Assembly (NCBI RefSeq): GCF_001522545.3
Contig: NC_031770.1
Coordinates: 25,298,167 to 25,362,166, forward strand
Source: Parus major
Lineage: Eukaryota; Chordata; Aves; Passeriformes; Paridae
Length of the DNA: 64,000 bases
Reading direction: 5' to 3'
This document shows, piece by piece, positions 1 through 13,110 of the stretch; position 1 is the stretch's first letter; every line of letters begins with the position of its first letter. Below the pieces are notes generated by a model that ran no database searches, was not told the DNA's origin, and saw only the letters and a program-made list of their open reading frames with translations. The translations under genes and the position numbers were made by a program.

Positions 1-1599
1 TTGTTCTGGGGTTTTAAGGTAGGAGATGAGCTAAAATTCACTTGTGCTGGCAGTACAGAAGCTAAAGGAATGTCAGATCAATCCTGCTCTGGCATTTGTG
101 TGCTTCTATGTCCACCACTTTCTATGTCATCATCTTATTTGGTATTATTTGCCTAAGAGCGGTTTCACTGATAATAGGTCGCAGCTCAACTATAGGTTTT
201 GAACAAGTATGTTTATTTATGAGTTATTTTACTGTGTTTCTTTAATCTTGTTCAGTGGAAATGTATAGTTTCTGTGCTGAAGCAGGCTCACACCACCTTT
301 CCAAAACTGAACATTGAGGAGAATATTGTCTTCTGGTGGAGATTTTTATTTTATGATTTGTTCCTTTACAAAAGATATTCAGTGACTTCTAAAAATAGTA
401 ATCACTGATCGTTTTAGGAATAATGATCAGAACTTGCTTAATCTTACACTTCTATATTAAAATATTTTCTCATACATGGAGTATACTTATTATTTCAGAA
501 TATTGTGGGAGGTGAAGAAGGGAAGGAGAAAATATTGTGGTTTTTGCCAGGCATAAGGTATAAATAGACTGCATCAAAATTGACTTTATCATGAGTTGGT
601 GTTAAATAAAGTTTCTTCCCTGTTTTTGCAGAAGCAGTAATTTAGGCTATCAGCATAACAGTTCAACATACATAACAAAGCAGCAGTTCTTGCTGAAACT
701 TACATATCTAGAAGATAAGAAATCTTGGAGTAAGCATTCCTGGATCTTTGAGAACTGATCATGAGTTGGAAATGGAAGGATTCTCTGTATGTCTAACAGT
801 CTTCCCTTTGTTTTTTCTTTGTCCACTGGCAAAATACTATTTATAATAACATTAAACCAGCAAAAACAATTTTAACAAGTTAACAAGAGCATAATAACAA
901 TAACTTCAGTCAGGTAAATCCAGAACAGCATGCTTGAATAGGAAAGCCTTTTTGTATCTTCAGGAAAAAGAATGTTACTATGGCCCCTCTAAAATATTGA
1001 CAAAAGTGCTTTGGAATTTTCATCTATATTTGTTTTCCTTATGCATTAACATCTTCTTGGAAAAGCTCATTGCATATGTTTGATGTTAAAAGGGTTGTCA
1101 GCTAATATCTTGACGAGACTAAATACTTAAGAAAGTTCATAAGGTTGTTAGTGGCTTTTGGCAAAGAGTATAAAGGTCAAGCTATATCAGTTCAAGGGCT
1201 GTCAAAACTGATCAAATTGTATATTCAGATATGCTATGACCTAGCTGAATTACTGCTCTAGAGTGGCTTTGGACCAGTTTGTCAGGCTTTTGTAGGAACT
1301 ACCAGTCATGTGTATGCTTTTCTGAATTTTGTTGGTTTTGCTGTTTCTCTAACTAAATTCAGGCTGGATTCACATCTTAGAAAGAAGAGCTTATGCTATG
1401 TATTTCCATCACTAATGTATATTTTTGCAACATTCTTAATAACATATCTTCCAAAGCAGAAGTCCCAGTATAAGGCAATTTTCAGCTTCAAAAATTTAAG
1501 CTGAATTTAGGTGGCATTTTGACTAGATCCTTGCAGTGGAACATCATCGACTCATTTAAAAATCCCCATAACTCTTCTGGTTAAACAGTGATCTCCAGT

Positions 1600-2030
1600 G
1601 TGCTTGGAGACTCAAACTCCACCATTTCATGGTCCTGGCTGCCAAGGCTCCCTGGGGCTTCACATTTCCCATCAGCCCCTCCTTGTTGGAAAGAACAAGG
1701 AAGGTCCAGCATAGCACTTCTCTTTTTCGGTTCCTCTTGAAAAAAGAAGCATTTCAGGAACCTCCTGGATTTTTTATGCCCTGGTGTGTTGTCCCTCCAA
1801 CAGATATTGGAGTGCTTGAAAGTACCCATGAAGACCAGGGCTTGTGAGTGCCAGGCTGTTCCTCTCCTCACATCTGCTTGGTGTCCCTGTAGCAAACCTC
1901 CACTATAATGTCACCTGCTCTCCCTTTAATCCTGACTCATCAGCTCTCGGTTGGCTCCTCATCCATCCCCAGGGGGAGCTCCAAGCACTCCAGCTTGACA
2001 TAGCACCACACTCTCCACCTCTCCCCTGTG
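1600..2030 (-). mobile_element. CR1 LINE fragment, ORF2 endonuclease region
   Basis: Seen: translating the minus strand (about 1895 down to 1581) gives LVFMGTFKHSNICWRDNT, then a Gly-His-Lys-x-Ser-Arg-Arg-Phe-Leu stretch and later SLGSQDHEMVEFES. Known: CR1 ORF2 begins with an AP-type endonuclease that contains a Gly-Asp-Phe-Asn-His segment and ends with Ser-Asp-His-Glu-Met-Val-Glu-Phe. In this copy the Asp and Asn of the first motif are replaced (Thr, Lys) and the Ser before Asp-His is lost. About 20 residues between the two motifs look deleted, so the copy is dead. Sequence to about 2030 continues the same element 5' of the motif. The fragment has neither the CR1 3' tail nor the reverse transcriptase region. 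Edges are approximate. Confidence 0.85.
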
Positions 2031-5000
2031 ATTTTATTCATAGAACTTTCACATGTGTTTGTTAGCTTTTTCCAAGTTCTACTTAACTGTGGCAGTATTT
2101 CACTTTGCTGTTAAAAAATTATGCATGTGCTGAATATGTGTTTTCTTAGGGATAGGAAGATATATAGTAAGTAAATAGATCTATTGAAAAATATTTATTT
2201 AATACTGCCTTTCCAAATCCTTGTATTCTTCATCAGGAATGTGCTTTTAAATTTGAATTTTGTATGAATATATTTAGCAATGAAGTGATCACAGATCATA
2301 AAGATGCAGTGTCACACTGCAGAGATGGTGCCTGCCTTTTAGACAAGAAAATTGTTCTTTTATTTGAGTTAAAAAAGGAGCAATCAATATCTTCAAATTT
2401 TCTGTTTCAGGATATGGATTTGCTTTTAAATTGTAGGCTCATTTTAAGAAAACAGTGCAGAAATAAGTTATTTCTGTGGTAAAATATTTTCCATTGATCA
2501 GTCATTTGCTGTTTCAAATACTAAAGTGCAGAACTGAAAAGAACAATGTCAGCAGGCTACAAGAAGGGTTAAATCTTTGTAAAAGGTGTTAAGTGTACTT
2601 TGCAAGATGTCATACCTTTATTCTGAATATGAATGAACCTGTAGATAAAAATATGACAGAAATTATTAGATGATTCTAGACTTGTGGTTTAGAAATGAGG
2701 GGCATGCAGAGACACTACTTGTCTGTGGTAAGTAGTGTGTTACAAGATGGTATAGGACTGCATTCCATTGTCTGTTCCTCTTGGATATTTCTGCTAATAA
2801 CATTTTGAATTTTTAATGACTTTATATTTTAGGGATAGAGATTAAAAAAGTGGTGGGAAATGAATTTCAAGGAATATTGCCTACTTTTTACGGATAATTT
2901 ATGTGGATATAACAAACTTGCTTTCTTCCATTTATTGCCTGCTAAGAGACAATGTGTGAATTTAGCAGCATAAAGGGTTAGCCCCAGGAGCTGGAAATTG
3001 AGGAAAAAGATGAAAAGTGATTTGGCAACATATTTCTTTTATTCAGTGATCAAGCTATGACTGTTCCATCATATTGCCCAAGATGTGTGTATTTTTAAAA
3101 AATAATTGTAGTCAAAGAAGATTTGTTTTGGTTTCCTGCCAAATTAAGCTGTGATCTAGAACTGGAGTGAAAGAAGAGTTGACTTTTTTTACTATACTCT
3201 GTTGAAGAAAGAGCATCTGATCAGATAGCAAAATTTGCAGATAACTCTGAGGTTCTTAGTAGGCCACAGTGATAATTGTTGGTGATATTCACCAAGCCTT
3301 TTTGTGAAGTATCTTTAACAGTTTTTACCATTATCCCATCTTTCATTTTTCACAATTTTACTTCTAATTTGTACATAGGTTAATAGTGTATGGTGATGTG
3401 ATGTGTTGTGTTTGGTTTTTTCCTTTTTCAATATTATGTGGAAATGTATTCTATCTTAGATTTTGTAGGTTTTTAAAGTGAATATAGGCACATACTTGTG
3501 TTATATTTCATCACTCCGTTTAAGAATAATAGAAAAGAAGGAACCTACTTTTGTTTCATTATGGTTGATGAAAAGCATACCTTAATAGGGACCTACTGAA
3601 GGATTTTTTTTGTACTATCCATAGCTATTTTTATATACATGTAAAAGTCTGCCACTTGTGTTGCCTGAATTGGAGAGGAAGAAACAATAATATAGTTAAA
3701 GATTGATCTCACTCTCTCTGACTTCATCCGAAGACAAATTATTTGTAGTTCAGAGTAAGGAATTCTGCTTTGCTTTGTGTCAGGAGAAACATGAGTTGAA
3801 TTAGCTTATTGTTCATAAATTTGTCTTCTATTAATCACTGCCTCAGCCATAGAGATTTTTGCCTATTGTACCTTGAAGACTTATTGTAAGAACACTGTAA
3901 ATCAGATTAACCATGCCAGCCTGAAATTCACTTTTTCCATGATGCTTACCTGTGCTTTTTTGAAGTACTTTGTTGATCTCAGCAATCACAGCTTTGAACT
4001 TCTTTGAACTGTATGATATCTATGACATGTTCTAAAGCACTGAAAACTAATGTTCTTCTGTATTTTGAGATACCTGTGGAAATTTGTGGGAATTTAAGGG
4101 TTGGGGTTTAATGCCAAGCTTCTATGATTCCTTTCCTTGACTTTGATAATTCAGTGCACATGACTCTTAAGACTCTGTGTTTGTCAGCTGCAATGTGGAA
4201 AGCTGTGGTGGTGACAGACACTCATGGAAACCAGATGTGCTCTATCTTGGCAGTTTTCTCTGCGTTTGGTGATGGAGGAGCAGCTGATAGGATGGGACAG
4301 TGAAGCAGCAGCTGTTGCAGAACTGCTGAAGAGGTGGAAGGGCAGTGGATCCCAAACTACAAGCTCTGTTTTTAAGGTGCAGGACTGAGTAGCACACTAT
4401 TTATGACAGAGTTTGGTGTTAGAGAACACCTGTGTTTAGACAACTTTTAGTAACTTTTAGTCTGTGAGTAAGGCCCGCGATGGAAAAGAGTTGTGGATTA
4501 GCTGGTGCAGAGTTTGTCTGCAGGCTCCACAAGTACACATCTCCAAATGGAGAAACATGCCTATTGCAGTTTCGAAGTGTGTTTTCCTGAGCTTTCCCTT
4601 TCACAAGTAGATCAGTTGTTGGCATGTTGCTTTTGTCAGTCCAAAAATGTGTCTGCAGTAAGTGATTATGCTCAATTCCTCAATTTTTGGGTTCCACAAA
4701 TTTTAAGCTGTTTTGGCTAGTGCTGTGGTTTTATCATATCTCCTTTTTGTGTTTGCCTATCTTTTGAGCCTGAAGGATATAATTTGTATTCTTTCCTAGA
4801 CCAGGATGCTTCACTTACTTCTGTTTTTCTTTCTTCATTCTGTTGAACTGCTGCTACTAGACTACTCAATTTTTATCCTTACCTTGGAGAGTTACATGAT
4901 AAATCTCCTTTAGATACAAACTATGTACATAAAGAAATTGAAGGGGGAAAAAAGAAACCAAAACTTGTTATCCCAAGACCACCCTGCATGTCAACAGAGG

Positions 5001-6547
5001 TTAAAATATTTCTTTACTTCCTCAGCATCTCCCACCCTTCATTTGCATTCATTTAGAGATGAGACATTTCACAGTGTGTGAAAGCCTCCAACAGCCCCAG
5101 ACACATGCAGAATTACATTTGTAATTTTGTTTGTAGAATTCTGAGGAGTCAGCAGGGGAGCTTAAAGGGCAGCTCTGTGGCTGGCAGAACTACCAATCCT
5201 ATCTCCTTTCTTGTCACTTCCCTTGCACCAGCTCTGTTGCATTGGTTGTCCAATTTGATGGAAAATGAACTTGCAAAAAAGAAGTGCATTAGAAGTCCAC
5301 ATGATTCATCAGCATTCTTGTAGACTTTCCCTGCAGAAAAGGCATGTAATTTTGGTTTGTTTTTATGTAGGTGGGAGAAGAGCATTAATGTCCAGTTGAA
5401 TCTTTTGTAACATCTCTTGTATATTTCTTTGTCCCTGCTGATGAGCTCAGTTCCCTTTGTTAATTTGATTTCCACTTGATTTTAATTTTTTTAAGAATTA
5501 GTCTAGTTGCTGTTTGGTGCTTCTCAAAATTTAACTTCTTAATGATTCTTTATTTAATGCTTATGCTTATCAGAAGCTATAAATAGTGGCTTTTTCACAA
5601 TAAATATACAATTTCATGTTTGCAAAATTATTTTTTTTTTCCATTCTTACAGCAATCTTTTTTTCAGAAAAGAACAGCTGAGAGAATGAAAACTAATTTT
5701 GTATGTGCTAAAATTCTTGGATTTATTGCATTTATTTAGTGTTTCAAATTAGTGTGTTCCCAAACAGCCTTTGAAGCTGCATTTGAAATCCTATATTTTG
5801 CTGCCTTGCTGAATTCCTTCAAGATTTCCTTTAATGCATTTGTGAAACAGCTGTGTGATCTGATTGTTGTAAAGTGTTAGACTAATATTTTGTTCATTTT
5901 GGGCTTAGATTAGTTTGGAATATTTAAAACAAGATTAGATGATTTTTTATGTGTATACCACTGCACATTTAAAGGCAAATCTTAGGTACATTTTTATTCA
6001 GTTTTGGTGCTTATTCTTTCTGCTGCTGTCAGTGCTTTTCTCACTGCATTCTAAAATGTGCACTTGGTATATGAAATGTTTATTTCACATGGGTTATGCA
6101 AATGTAGAATGCAAGAAAATGCAGTTCACCGAGCACATTAATCAGTTTCATTATTAGCAGTAATTTAATTAAGTGTTCTTGATTTTGTGGCAGAAAATAG
6201 GAAAGTACATACAGCTGCTGTTGAAAATCCTCTTTGGGTTTTCCCTTTCAAAGAAATTGCTTTACCATAGTTCCTTCTTTATTCTATGTGACTTCCACAA
6301 CTAAATAAAAATTGATGCACCTTGGAAATGTTTTCCTCCTGATAGTTTCTGAGAAACACATTCCTCCTGATTAATGGATTTCAGTGCTGGGACTTTGAAG
6401 ACTGGTGATTGTCCCCTTGTTTTCCCCCTGGTGGCTACAGTAGTACTGGTTTGCTTCTTCACTGTGAAAGGGGGGTGGTGATAATGGAATGCCTATAGTA
6501 AATCTCTTTTTTGAAGATTTTTTTTTTTTATGGTTTATGTGTTAGTA
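2031..6547. other. Unique intronic sequence, no gene seen
   Basis: AT-rich sequence with small open frames only (the longest about 108 codons at 5149-5475, minus strand, with no recognisable motif). No LINE, LTR, tRNA-like or long tandem structure was recognised. A slightly more GC-rich patch at about 4180-4380 is unassigned. Confidence 0.5.
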
Positions 6548-6654
6548 AAGTCACTATTTATGTTTTCTTCCAGATTTCACAATGGCCTCTTAAATGTTAA
6601 AGATGTTCTTACAAGTTTTGACAACACAGGGAATGTCTGTAAGTCACTATTTAT
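6548..6654 (+). repeat. 14-base direct repeat flanking the CAMKMT exon
   Basis: The string aagtcactatttat occurs perfectly at 6548-6561, in the intron just before the polypyrimidine tract, and again at 6641-6654, beginning inside the donor site (gtaagtcac...). The copies are 93 bases apart and bracket the 65-base exon. The match extends weakly outside the core (gtaaagtcac upstream, gtaagtcac downstream). The function is unknown. It could be chance or a local duplication of intronic sequence. Confidence 0.8.
6574..6638 (+). CDS. CAMKMT: CAMKMT internal coding exon (calmodulin-lysine N-methyltransferase)
   Basis: Seen: a 65-base segment follows a pyrimidine-rich acceptor (tgttttcttccag, ending at 6573) and precedes a consensus donor (gtaagt from 6639). 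One frame is open throughout: the first base finishes a split codon, 21 whole codons follow, and the last base starts a split codon that GT from the next exon would turn into Cys. The translation is FHNGLLNVKDVLTSFDNTG followed by NV. Known: CAMKMT is a class I S-adenosylmethionine-dependent methyltransferase that trimethylates Lys115 of calmodulin. From memory, the human protein has a near-identical LNVEDVLTSFDNTGNV stretch at about residues 105-125, just before the nucleotide-binding fold, and this is probably the equivalent of human exon 3. The substitution in the core is Glu to Lys; the residues just before it look one shorter than human. The exon lacks catalytic residues by itself. No other CAMKMT exon was found in the window. 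Confidence 0.9.
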
Positions 6655-7743
6655 TTAAGTACAGTACAATGTTGATAAAAGCCTAACTTTGCCAATATAA
6701 AACATTTCTTTATGAACCCTCAATAACCATTTAATTTATCTGGGAATCTCCATTACTGTGGTCAGAGTTACCATAGCATTACAGTTGTTTATGTTGGATA
6801 CAGCCTTAAGTTCTCCCAGTGCAGGTTATTTTTGGTTGCGGCTACAGAGAGAACATTAAAAGAACTGGACTGGACTGGATAAAACTTAGTTTAGCCCATT
6901 GATTTGTGTTGGCCAGGGGCCAGCAGTGGCTGTGTGAGAAATAGCAGGGCAGGAACATTGGAAGCAATCAGGGGTACTTCTAGCTCGGAGAAATCAAACT
7001 TGAACCAGAGAAACACAAAAGAAAACAGTCAAGTTGTGAAATTCCTCCCTACAGAATGTTTTTGGTCCTAAAACATGAAATAAATTCAAAAAGCAAAGGG
7101 GAAAAATGGTGCAAGAAAAACTTACTATGACTATTAAATATACAGACATCACTTATGGCTTAGGAAGTGCTGGGTGTTAGGAGAGTTAATGGGGCAGTAG
7201 GATGATATGTTTGTCCTGATCTTTCACTCTTGTCTAAGCATCAGTTACTGGCTGCATTAACCTGAGGCAAGATGAGCTCTAAGAGGGCCATCAATGTCTG
7301 ACACAGTATGGCTCTGCTTCAGGATACTTATTAATAAAATTATCTGTGCTATTAATGGACTTGAATTATCAAATTGTGTTAGATGGTGGAAACAAAGCTG
7401 AGAAAACATATTGAAACATTTTTGAGGTGATAAGTAATTACTATTATATAATTAACATTTGAAGATGCACATAATTGTTGTTTGGTTATTCTGCCTTATC
7501 TTTCAGGTTGATTTGTTTGTTTTCAAACAAGTCAGCTGATAGAATAAAGTTGGTAAAGTTTGCCAAATATTCAAGAAATTTACACATATTTCCCCCTCCT
7601 TATCAAGCCAATGATATAGAAACTGTGTTGATATATATGTTTTATCTCAAAATTCCAGACTTAGTATTCCAAAGCTATGTTTCAATAAACATTTGTTCAT
7701 TGTATAACAACTTAAGCATTTATTTTGAGCAGCAAAGAAAATT

Positions 7744-7757
7744 TTGTGTGTGTGTGT
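7744..7757. repeat. Short (TG)n microsatellite
   Basis: About seven TG dinucleotides in a row. This is simple sequence with no associated gene. Confidence 0.85.
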
Positions 7758-10700
7758 CTAAAAGTGCTTCAGGTGATGAATCAGGACAGTGTAATATGGT
7801 AACACGATTTCTTGCTCCTTGTGTGGGTACTGAGTTTGCGCTCAGTCTACACAGATTCCCTTGTTAACACAAAGAATTTACTCTGCTAAAGTGTTCATGT
7901 GCTTTCCTATCAATAGATGTGCTGTCAGCTCTTCTTTTAACTTCTTCCAGTATTTCAGCTTCTTTTTTATTGATTACAGATGGCAGAACAAGTCTTGCAC
8001 TCTAATAGGCACACCACCAGTGCTAACACAGGAGTAATATGACATTTGTAGTTCTCACTGTTTCTCTGTTAATACAAAGATTCACATTTGTCCTTTTGGA
8101 TTCAGAATTGCTTTGAGGGTTCATGCTGTGCTATTATATATAGCATTTGCCAAGTCGTTTCCAGATTCATTGCTTCCCCATTTTAAAATTTCTTTGTCTG
8201 TGTCTATCAGTATTGATCTACATATTACTGATTTATGCCTGTTTTACTTTGCACTCTAGATTACACTCTATTAGCGTAACTGTAAAATTATCTTTTGGCA
8301 GCATGCAGTACTGGCTTGTAGTATAATAATCACACTGTTTTGCTACCACCTGTATGGAATTAATGTTCTCAGTATCCAAGCCAGAGTAACTATGTGTCTG
8401 TCACACCCTCATAGTGAAGTTCCCCTAACTGTGTGTTTATTGAGCTGCCCTATTTGGGTCATACCTGGCAGAATTTCTGTGCACTCCCATTATCCCTTAA
8501 TTCAAATTGGTTCTTTCTTTGATCTTTTCCTGTGTATTTCTTGACTCTCTTTGTGTTAACTCACTGTGGAAATGATGAGGATGTTGTGTTGTCTCCTTTT
8601 ACCCCCAGAGGTAACTACTGTTGTCCTTCTAAAATTAGGTTGGCTGTTTTTTATAATTTCTGTAGTGTTCTACAAGAACTTTTTATTATCAAATAATAGT
8701 GTACTCTAAAAAAACCCCAGATGTTTCTGAAATGGTCTTTGACAGTATCAGATTATTTCTCCTAATATCTAATACAAATGGAGCTAGCCAGAACTTAATG
8801 TGCTATCACAGCAGCGTGCTCTGTGAGGGGGATGCATTGAGTAATTACAGATTTTGGGACATAGGCAGCATTTATTTACTGGCCAGTAAACCTCACTTAA
8901 ATGACTTGGACAGAGCCACCAGAAAACAAGGAAATGCTTTAGTGTTCTGTGTGTTTGTTTTGGTTGCTATACTGAATATTTATCAGTAAGATTAATGTTT
9001 TTTTCTAGAAGTCATTAGATTATGGAAGAATTTTGTATTAAACAGATTAGCTTTTGTAAAAACTTAATTTTGTTTTAAAACATAATCAATTGTTTCAAAT
9101 AACGTATTTTTTGTGGTTTAGGGGGAGATTTTTTGTTTCTTCTAATGAGTACTTTCTGCTAAGACAAGCTCTTTCAGGGAGTGTTTCTATGGTCTTTCTG
9201 TCTCTCATGTTGATCTCTGTGCTTATGATCTTTGACAGCCACATCACCGTATACCATCAAAAGAAAAGTGGTAGAGCAGACTGCAGTTAATACCACTGTC
9301 TCTATACTCCCAGTAGGTATCAACTCAGTACAAGATGTGCCACTAGCTGGCAGCATTATATAAAATATCAATAAGCAGTTTTTGAGGAATACTTGTGACT
9401 GCTTCCAAAAGTGCTACCTTACACCAGAAAGACTTCCGAATAAAAGGGGAGCCAACTGCAGCAGCTGTCAATGGTGTATTGCAGGATCCCAGCTGTTAAC
9501 TCTGAAAATTCCCTCTGCACAATGGCTAGTTTAAACTTTCTATTTGTATACTTACACTTGTATTCTGCCTTTTTCTAAAAGACTTCTGAAGATGCATTTG
9601 CACTGTAGGATTGCCACTGTGAATGAAAATTCACGTTACAAGTGGCAACGGGTTTTCACTTAGTTGGGAAAATGTGTGAGGTTTTTTTCTCTCTGCTCAT
9701 GCTTTGTGGGAAGGAGGTTTCCACATGAAAACTCTAAATGAGTCCTCCACACAGACAGGATGCAGTGCTAAATGCACTTAATTCAGCTTTAATTCTATGC
9801 ATAAACAGGAGGCAGGGAAAAGAGGACTGGAATGAAGGAAAGGATCAGTCTGTTTGTTTCAGACAACAACATGCCATCTGTTAAAAAGGGGGTACAACCT
9901 GACACCATCTCTAGTCCTGAGACAGTCCTTTAAAAGAACTGACGGATCCCAGGCAGAAGATTCAGTGGTGGCATTGAGGGAGAGGATCAGCTGGCCCTTG
10001 GAAGCACATGGCGTGCTCATCCTGGCAGAAGAAATCTTCCAAAAAATAAGGAAAATTCTGCAAGGATGAGCTTTTGAGGGTATCTCCTCTTGCCTTTCCA
10101 AGTGGGAGAAGCCAGTTATAAATGAAGTGCTTATATGTCCTGGAAGTAATCATTGCAGATTATGTAAACGTTTAAATTAAGTGAAATGATCAGGGCCAAA
10201 ATATCAACCTCTACTATTTGCCCCCAGTCTAAGCAATCTACAGGCTGTGTAAAGGAAAATTTTAGTAAGTGAAATACAGCATATTTTTGAATTTTCATCT
10301 AGTATGTTTTTGTCTGATGTTATCAGAGGTACAAGATATTCCAGAATGCTCAGGTAGTATAAAGTTGAAAATATACTGTATGTAATAGCAAAACATTTTC
10401 CTGTAAACTGCATATAGCATTAGTTAATAATTTCATTTTCAAGAAACACGTTTGACACATACTCATTTTACTTTCTACTTGGCTGAGTGTACAATTGTAT
10501 GTTTTGGAACTAAAAGAGCAGCAGAGGGTGCTACAGTTAGAGAGCTGCCCATGCACACAATCCAAAATTATTGTTCCTGTGGGCAAGTAGATTCTGTAAA
10601 CACTTAAGCTTTTCATTTGGGATAGATGTAAACGGGAAAGTGTTAAATTCTGTTGCGTTTGTGTACAGAGGAAAACAGCTAATCTATGTGAAATCCAGGA

Positions 10701-13061
10701 AAAGTTGAATTATATACTTGTTTCTTGACTTTTTATTTGAATAGTTTAATTGGTGGAAAATCTTCCATAGTTTCATGAAAACTTAGTGTCTGGATATAGC
10801 TACTCTTACAAAACATTTACTCAATATCTTTAGAACTGTTTTTGTTTATGCTAATTTAACATTTAGAAATTCTAGTCTACAGCAAGTTGTTTTGGAAAAA
10901 ATTGTTGTTTGTGGATGGTTTTCTAAGTTTCCAAAATAAATAAGCTAGCTAAATTGAAGAATATTTTTGCCCTTCATATTATAGTTTTCATGAAAATAAC
11001 ATAAGAGAAGGATTTTTTCTTAAATTTCAAGTTCACAGCAAGGTTTTTTTGAAATACAAATCAAGAAGAAAACAAATTCTTTTTCTGTTTAGTTTCCACT
11101 TTTTTAAATATTGATTTTAAAAATGACACTTAAAACTGGTAATTATGCAACATTTTTTAAAATCTATTTAAGAAAAATATATTAAAATATAGTTTAAAAC
11201 AAAGAACCTTTTCTTTTCTCTGTTCTCTCAAATAACTAAAGCAAGAACAATATCTTCTTTCTGGTAGTACATGAGAATGGGTTTAGAGAGCTACTTGTTT
11301 CTCCAGAGCTCTCACTCTGTGCCTCAGATATCTGCCCTCCCCAATGGACAGATGATGGCAGTTACTGAATGCTCATGCTTGGAAGGATAGACACTATAAA
11401 GTTACCTGGGGACAACCACCAGATGACATCCTTTATGGCAGCAGAGGCGCTCCTGTATTTCATGGAATGCTACCTGGAATCAGCCAGGGAGCAGAGTGCA
11501 GTTTTCAGGTGCTACTATGGGAGTTTCCCACCTTGTTTTTGAGTAGACATCTGGTTATCAGTGGTGAAAAGCTTGCCAGCTGGAATATGCTTCCTTCCTT
11601 TTCTGCTTCAGTCAGTGTTCTCACCTGAAGAAACTGCCACCCGTTGTCCTCTGAGCCTTCTCTTATTCCTCTGGTGTGACAGTTTGAAATTACTTACCAT
11701 GTCAGAACCTCAGAGCCCCTTGGAAGTCTTCAACAAAAAATAAATTGTCTGGAAGAGTGTTTGAATAGCAACGATACGTGTCGTTTTGAATGAAATGTTG
11801 TATTTATGATACCTACAATTTACTATTCACTATGCAGCTTCCTTTTAAATAAAACATTTCATGATCAGGGTTAAGAAAAAACCAGCTGTTTCCTCCCTCC
11901 CTCCTTCATCCAATTCACTTCAATGATTCAGTTTACAGCATCATCCCAAGCAGTCATGTTGACATAACCGACATAAGGCATATGGAATGGAGCAGAAAAT
12001 AAAGTATATGGTGAGAAGCAAGCACCTTTTAAATTACTCTGGCTACCAGAATTGTTTTTATGAAATTGTTCTCTGATGGAACATCAGTGATTTTGTCTGT
12101 TTTAAGTACTGTCCTGAAATATTCAGCTTTTCCCAGCTCACTTGAATTTTCTGTTTATCAGGAACCTGTGTGTGAAAAGAGAAGTCATAACTGGTCAGGG
12201 ATCCCTTTCTTTTACTTTTTTCCTACTATGTATTCCAAACATTATCTCTGTGCCTCTACTTTCACCTTAGAGAAGTGGGAGGTGAAGAAGCCCAGCTGAG
12301 CCCTCCTGAGTACCCTCTTTCTTCCTGGGTCAGATTGGAGTTTTTGTAGGAACTGGTTCTCCTGTTCAGGTTATTCCAATGAGAACCTTTTGGTAAAAAT
12401 ATGTGAATCTCTCAGAGCAACTGCAGTTACTTTTCTGTGTTCCTGAGCAGTGTTTTATACCTTAGCACTCTAATTAGCTATGCTTTGGCATCATCTGTTG
12501 TCTTAATCTTTAAAAAGTAGTTGGCATTAATAGGTTTCTACATGTACTACTCGTATTAATCTACAATGTGAAGTATTTTTGAAAGTATTCTAAATGGGTT
12601 ACCATGAGAAATTTGATCTTTTGATTTGCACTAATTAAAATTTTGAAGATACAGTATAACACCTTGAATTACATTTGTAGAAGAGTATGAATGGTTTTAA
12701 TTAATTTAATGGATTTTACTTTTGCTTTAGCTAACTTATCTTAGTCACCTCTTTAATTGGGATAGGACAGGGCAACAGTAGTAAGCATCCCTTTAAGATA
12801 TGCTGTATTACTAATTCAGCTTAGTATTTTAATATATTTTAGTGTTTTTTCTAAAAATATTTCAAATTTTATAATTGAAATAAATAGTTTAAAATTATTT
12901 TTATGTGCACTGGGTTGGTGCCGTTTGTGTGGAACTTGAATGTTTCTTTGTAATAGTTCTTTTTGTTCTCACAGCTCCTTTCACTTGCCATGTTCTAGCC
13001 ATGCTTTCAGTGCTGCTTTTCACATCCTGAGTATCTCCTTCTGTTTGACACCACCACATGG

Positions 13062-13110
13062 TGGTTTCTGATGTGCACATTGTTGCTGATGGTTTCTGAT
13101 GTGCACATTG
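13062..13110. repeat. 21-base direct repeat, two copies, period 28
   Basis: The 21-base string beginning tggtttctgatg and ending cacattg is found identically at 13062-13082 and 13090-13110, separated by seven bases. Perfect identity suggests a recent local tandem duplication. The repeat contains the palindrome tgtgcaca in partial form (gtgcac). Confidence 0.9.

Larger units (their letters stand above)
1..6573 (+). other. CAMKMT: CAMKMT intron upstream of the exon (partial)
   Basis: This is inferred from the + strand exon at 6574. The stretch runs off the left edge of the window and ends in a pyrimidine tract and AG acceptor. It contains one recognisable CR1 fragment (about 1600-2030). The rest is AT-rich single-copy-looking sequence without a gene I can support. 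A short T run lies 40-60 bases before the acceptor (about 6520-6529). The preceding CAMKMT exon, expected to encode a Trp-Val-Gln-Tyr/Cys-Pro-Glu-Tyr region, was not seen, so it lies further left. Confidence 0.75.

Noticed and set aside
4180..4380. GC-richer patch considered as an exon or promoter
   Set aside because: No open frame of note with paired splice sites and no CpG cluster.
7475..7867. 130-codon + strand open frame
   Set aside because: AT-rich intron sequence with no recognisable domain, and no splice or promoter context. Probably chance.
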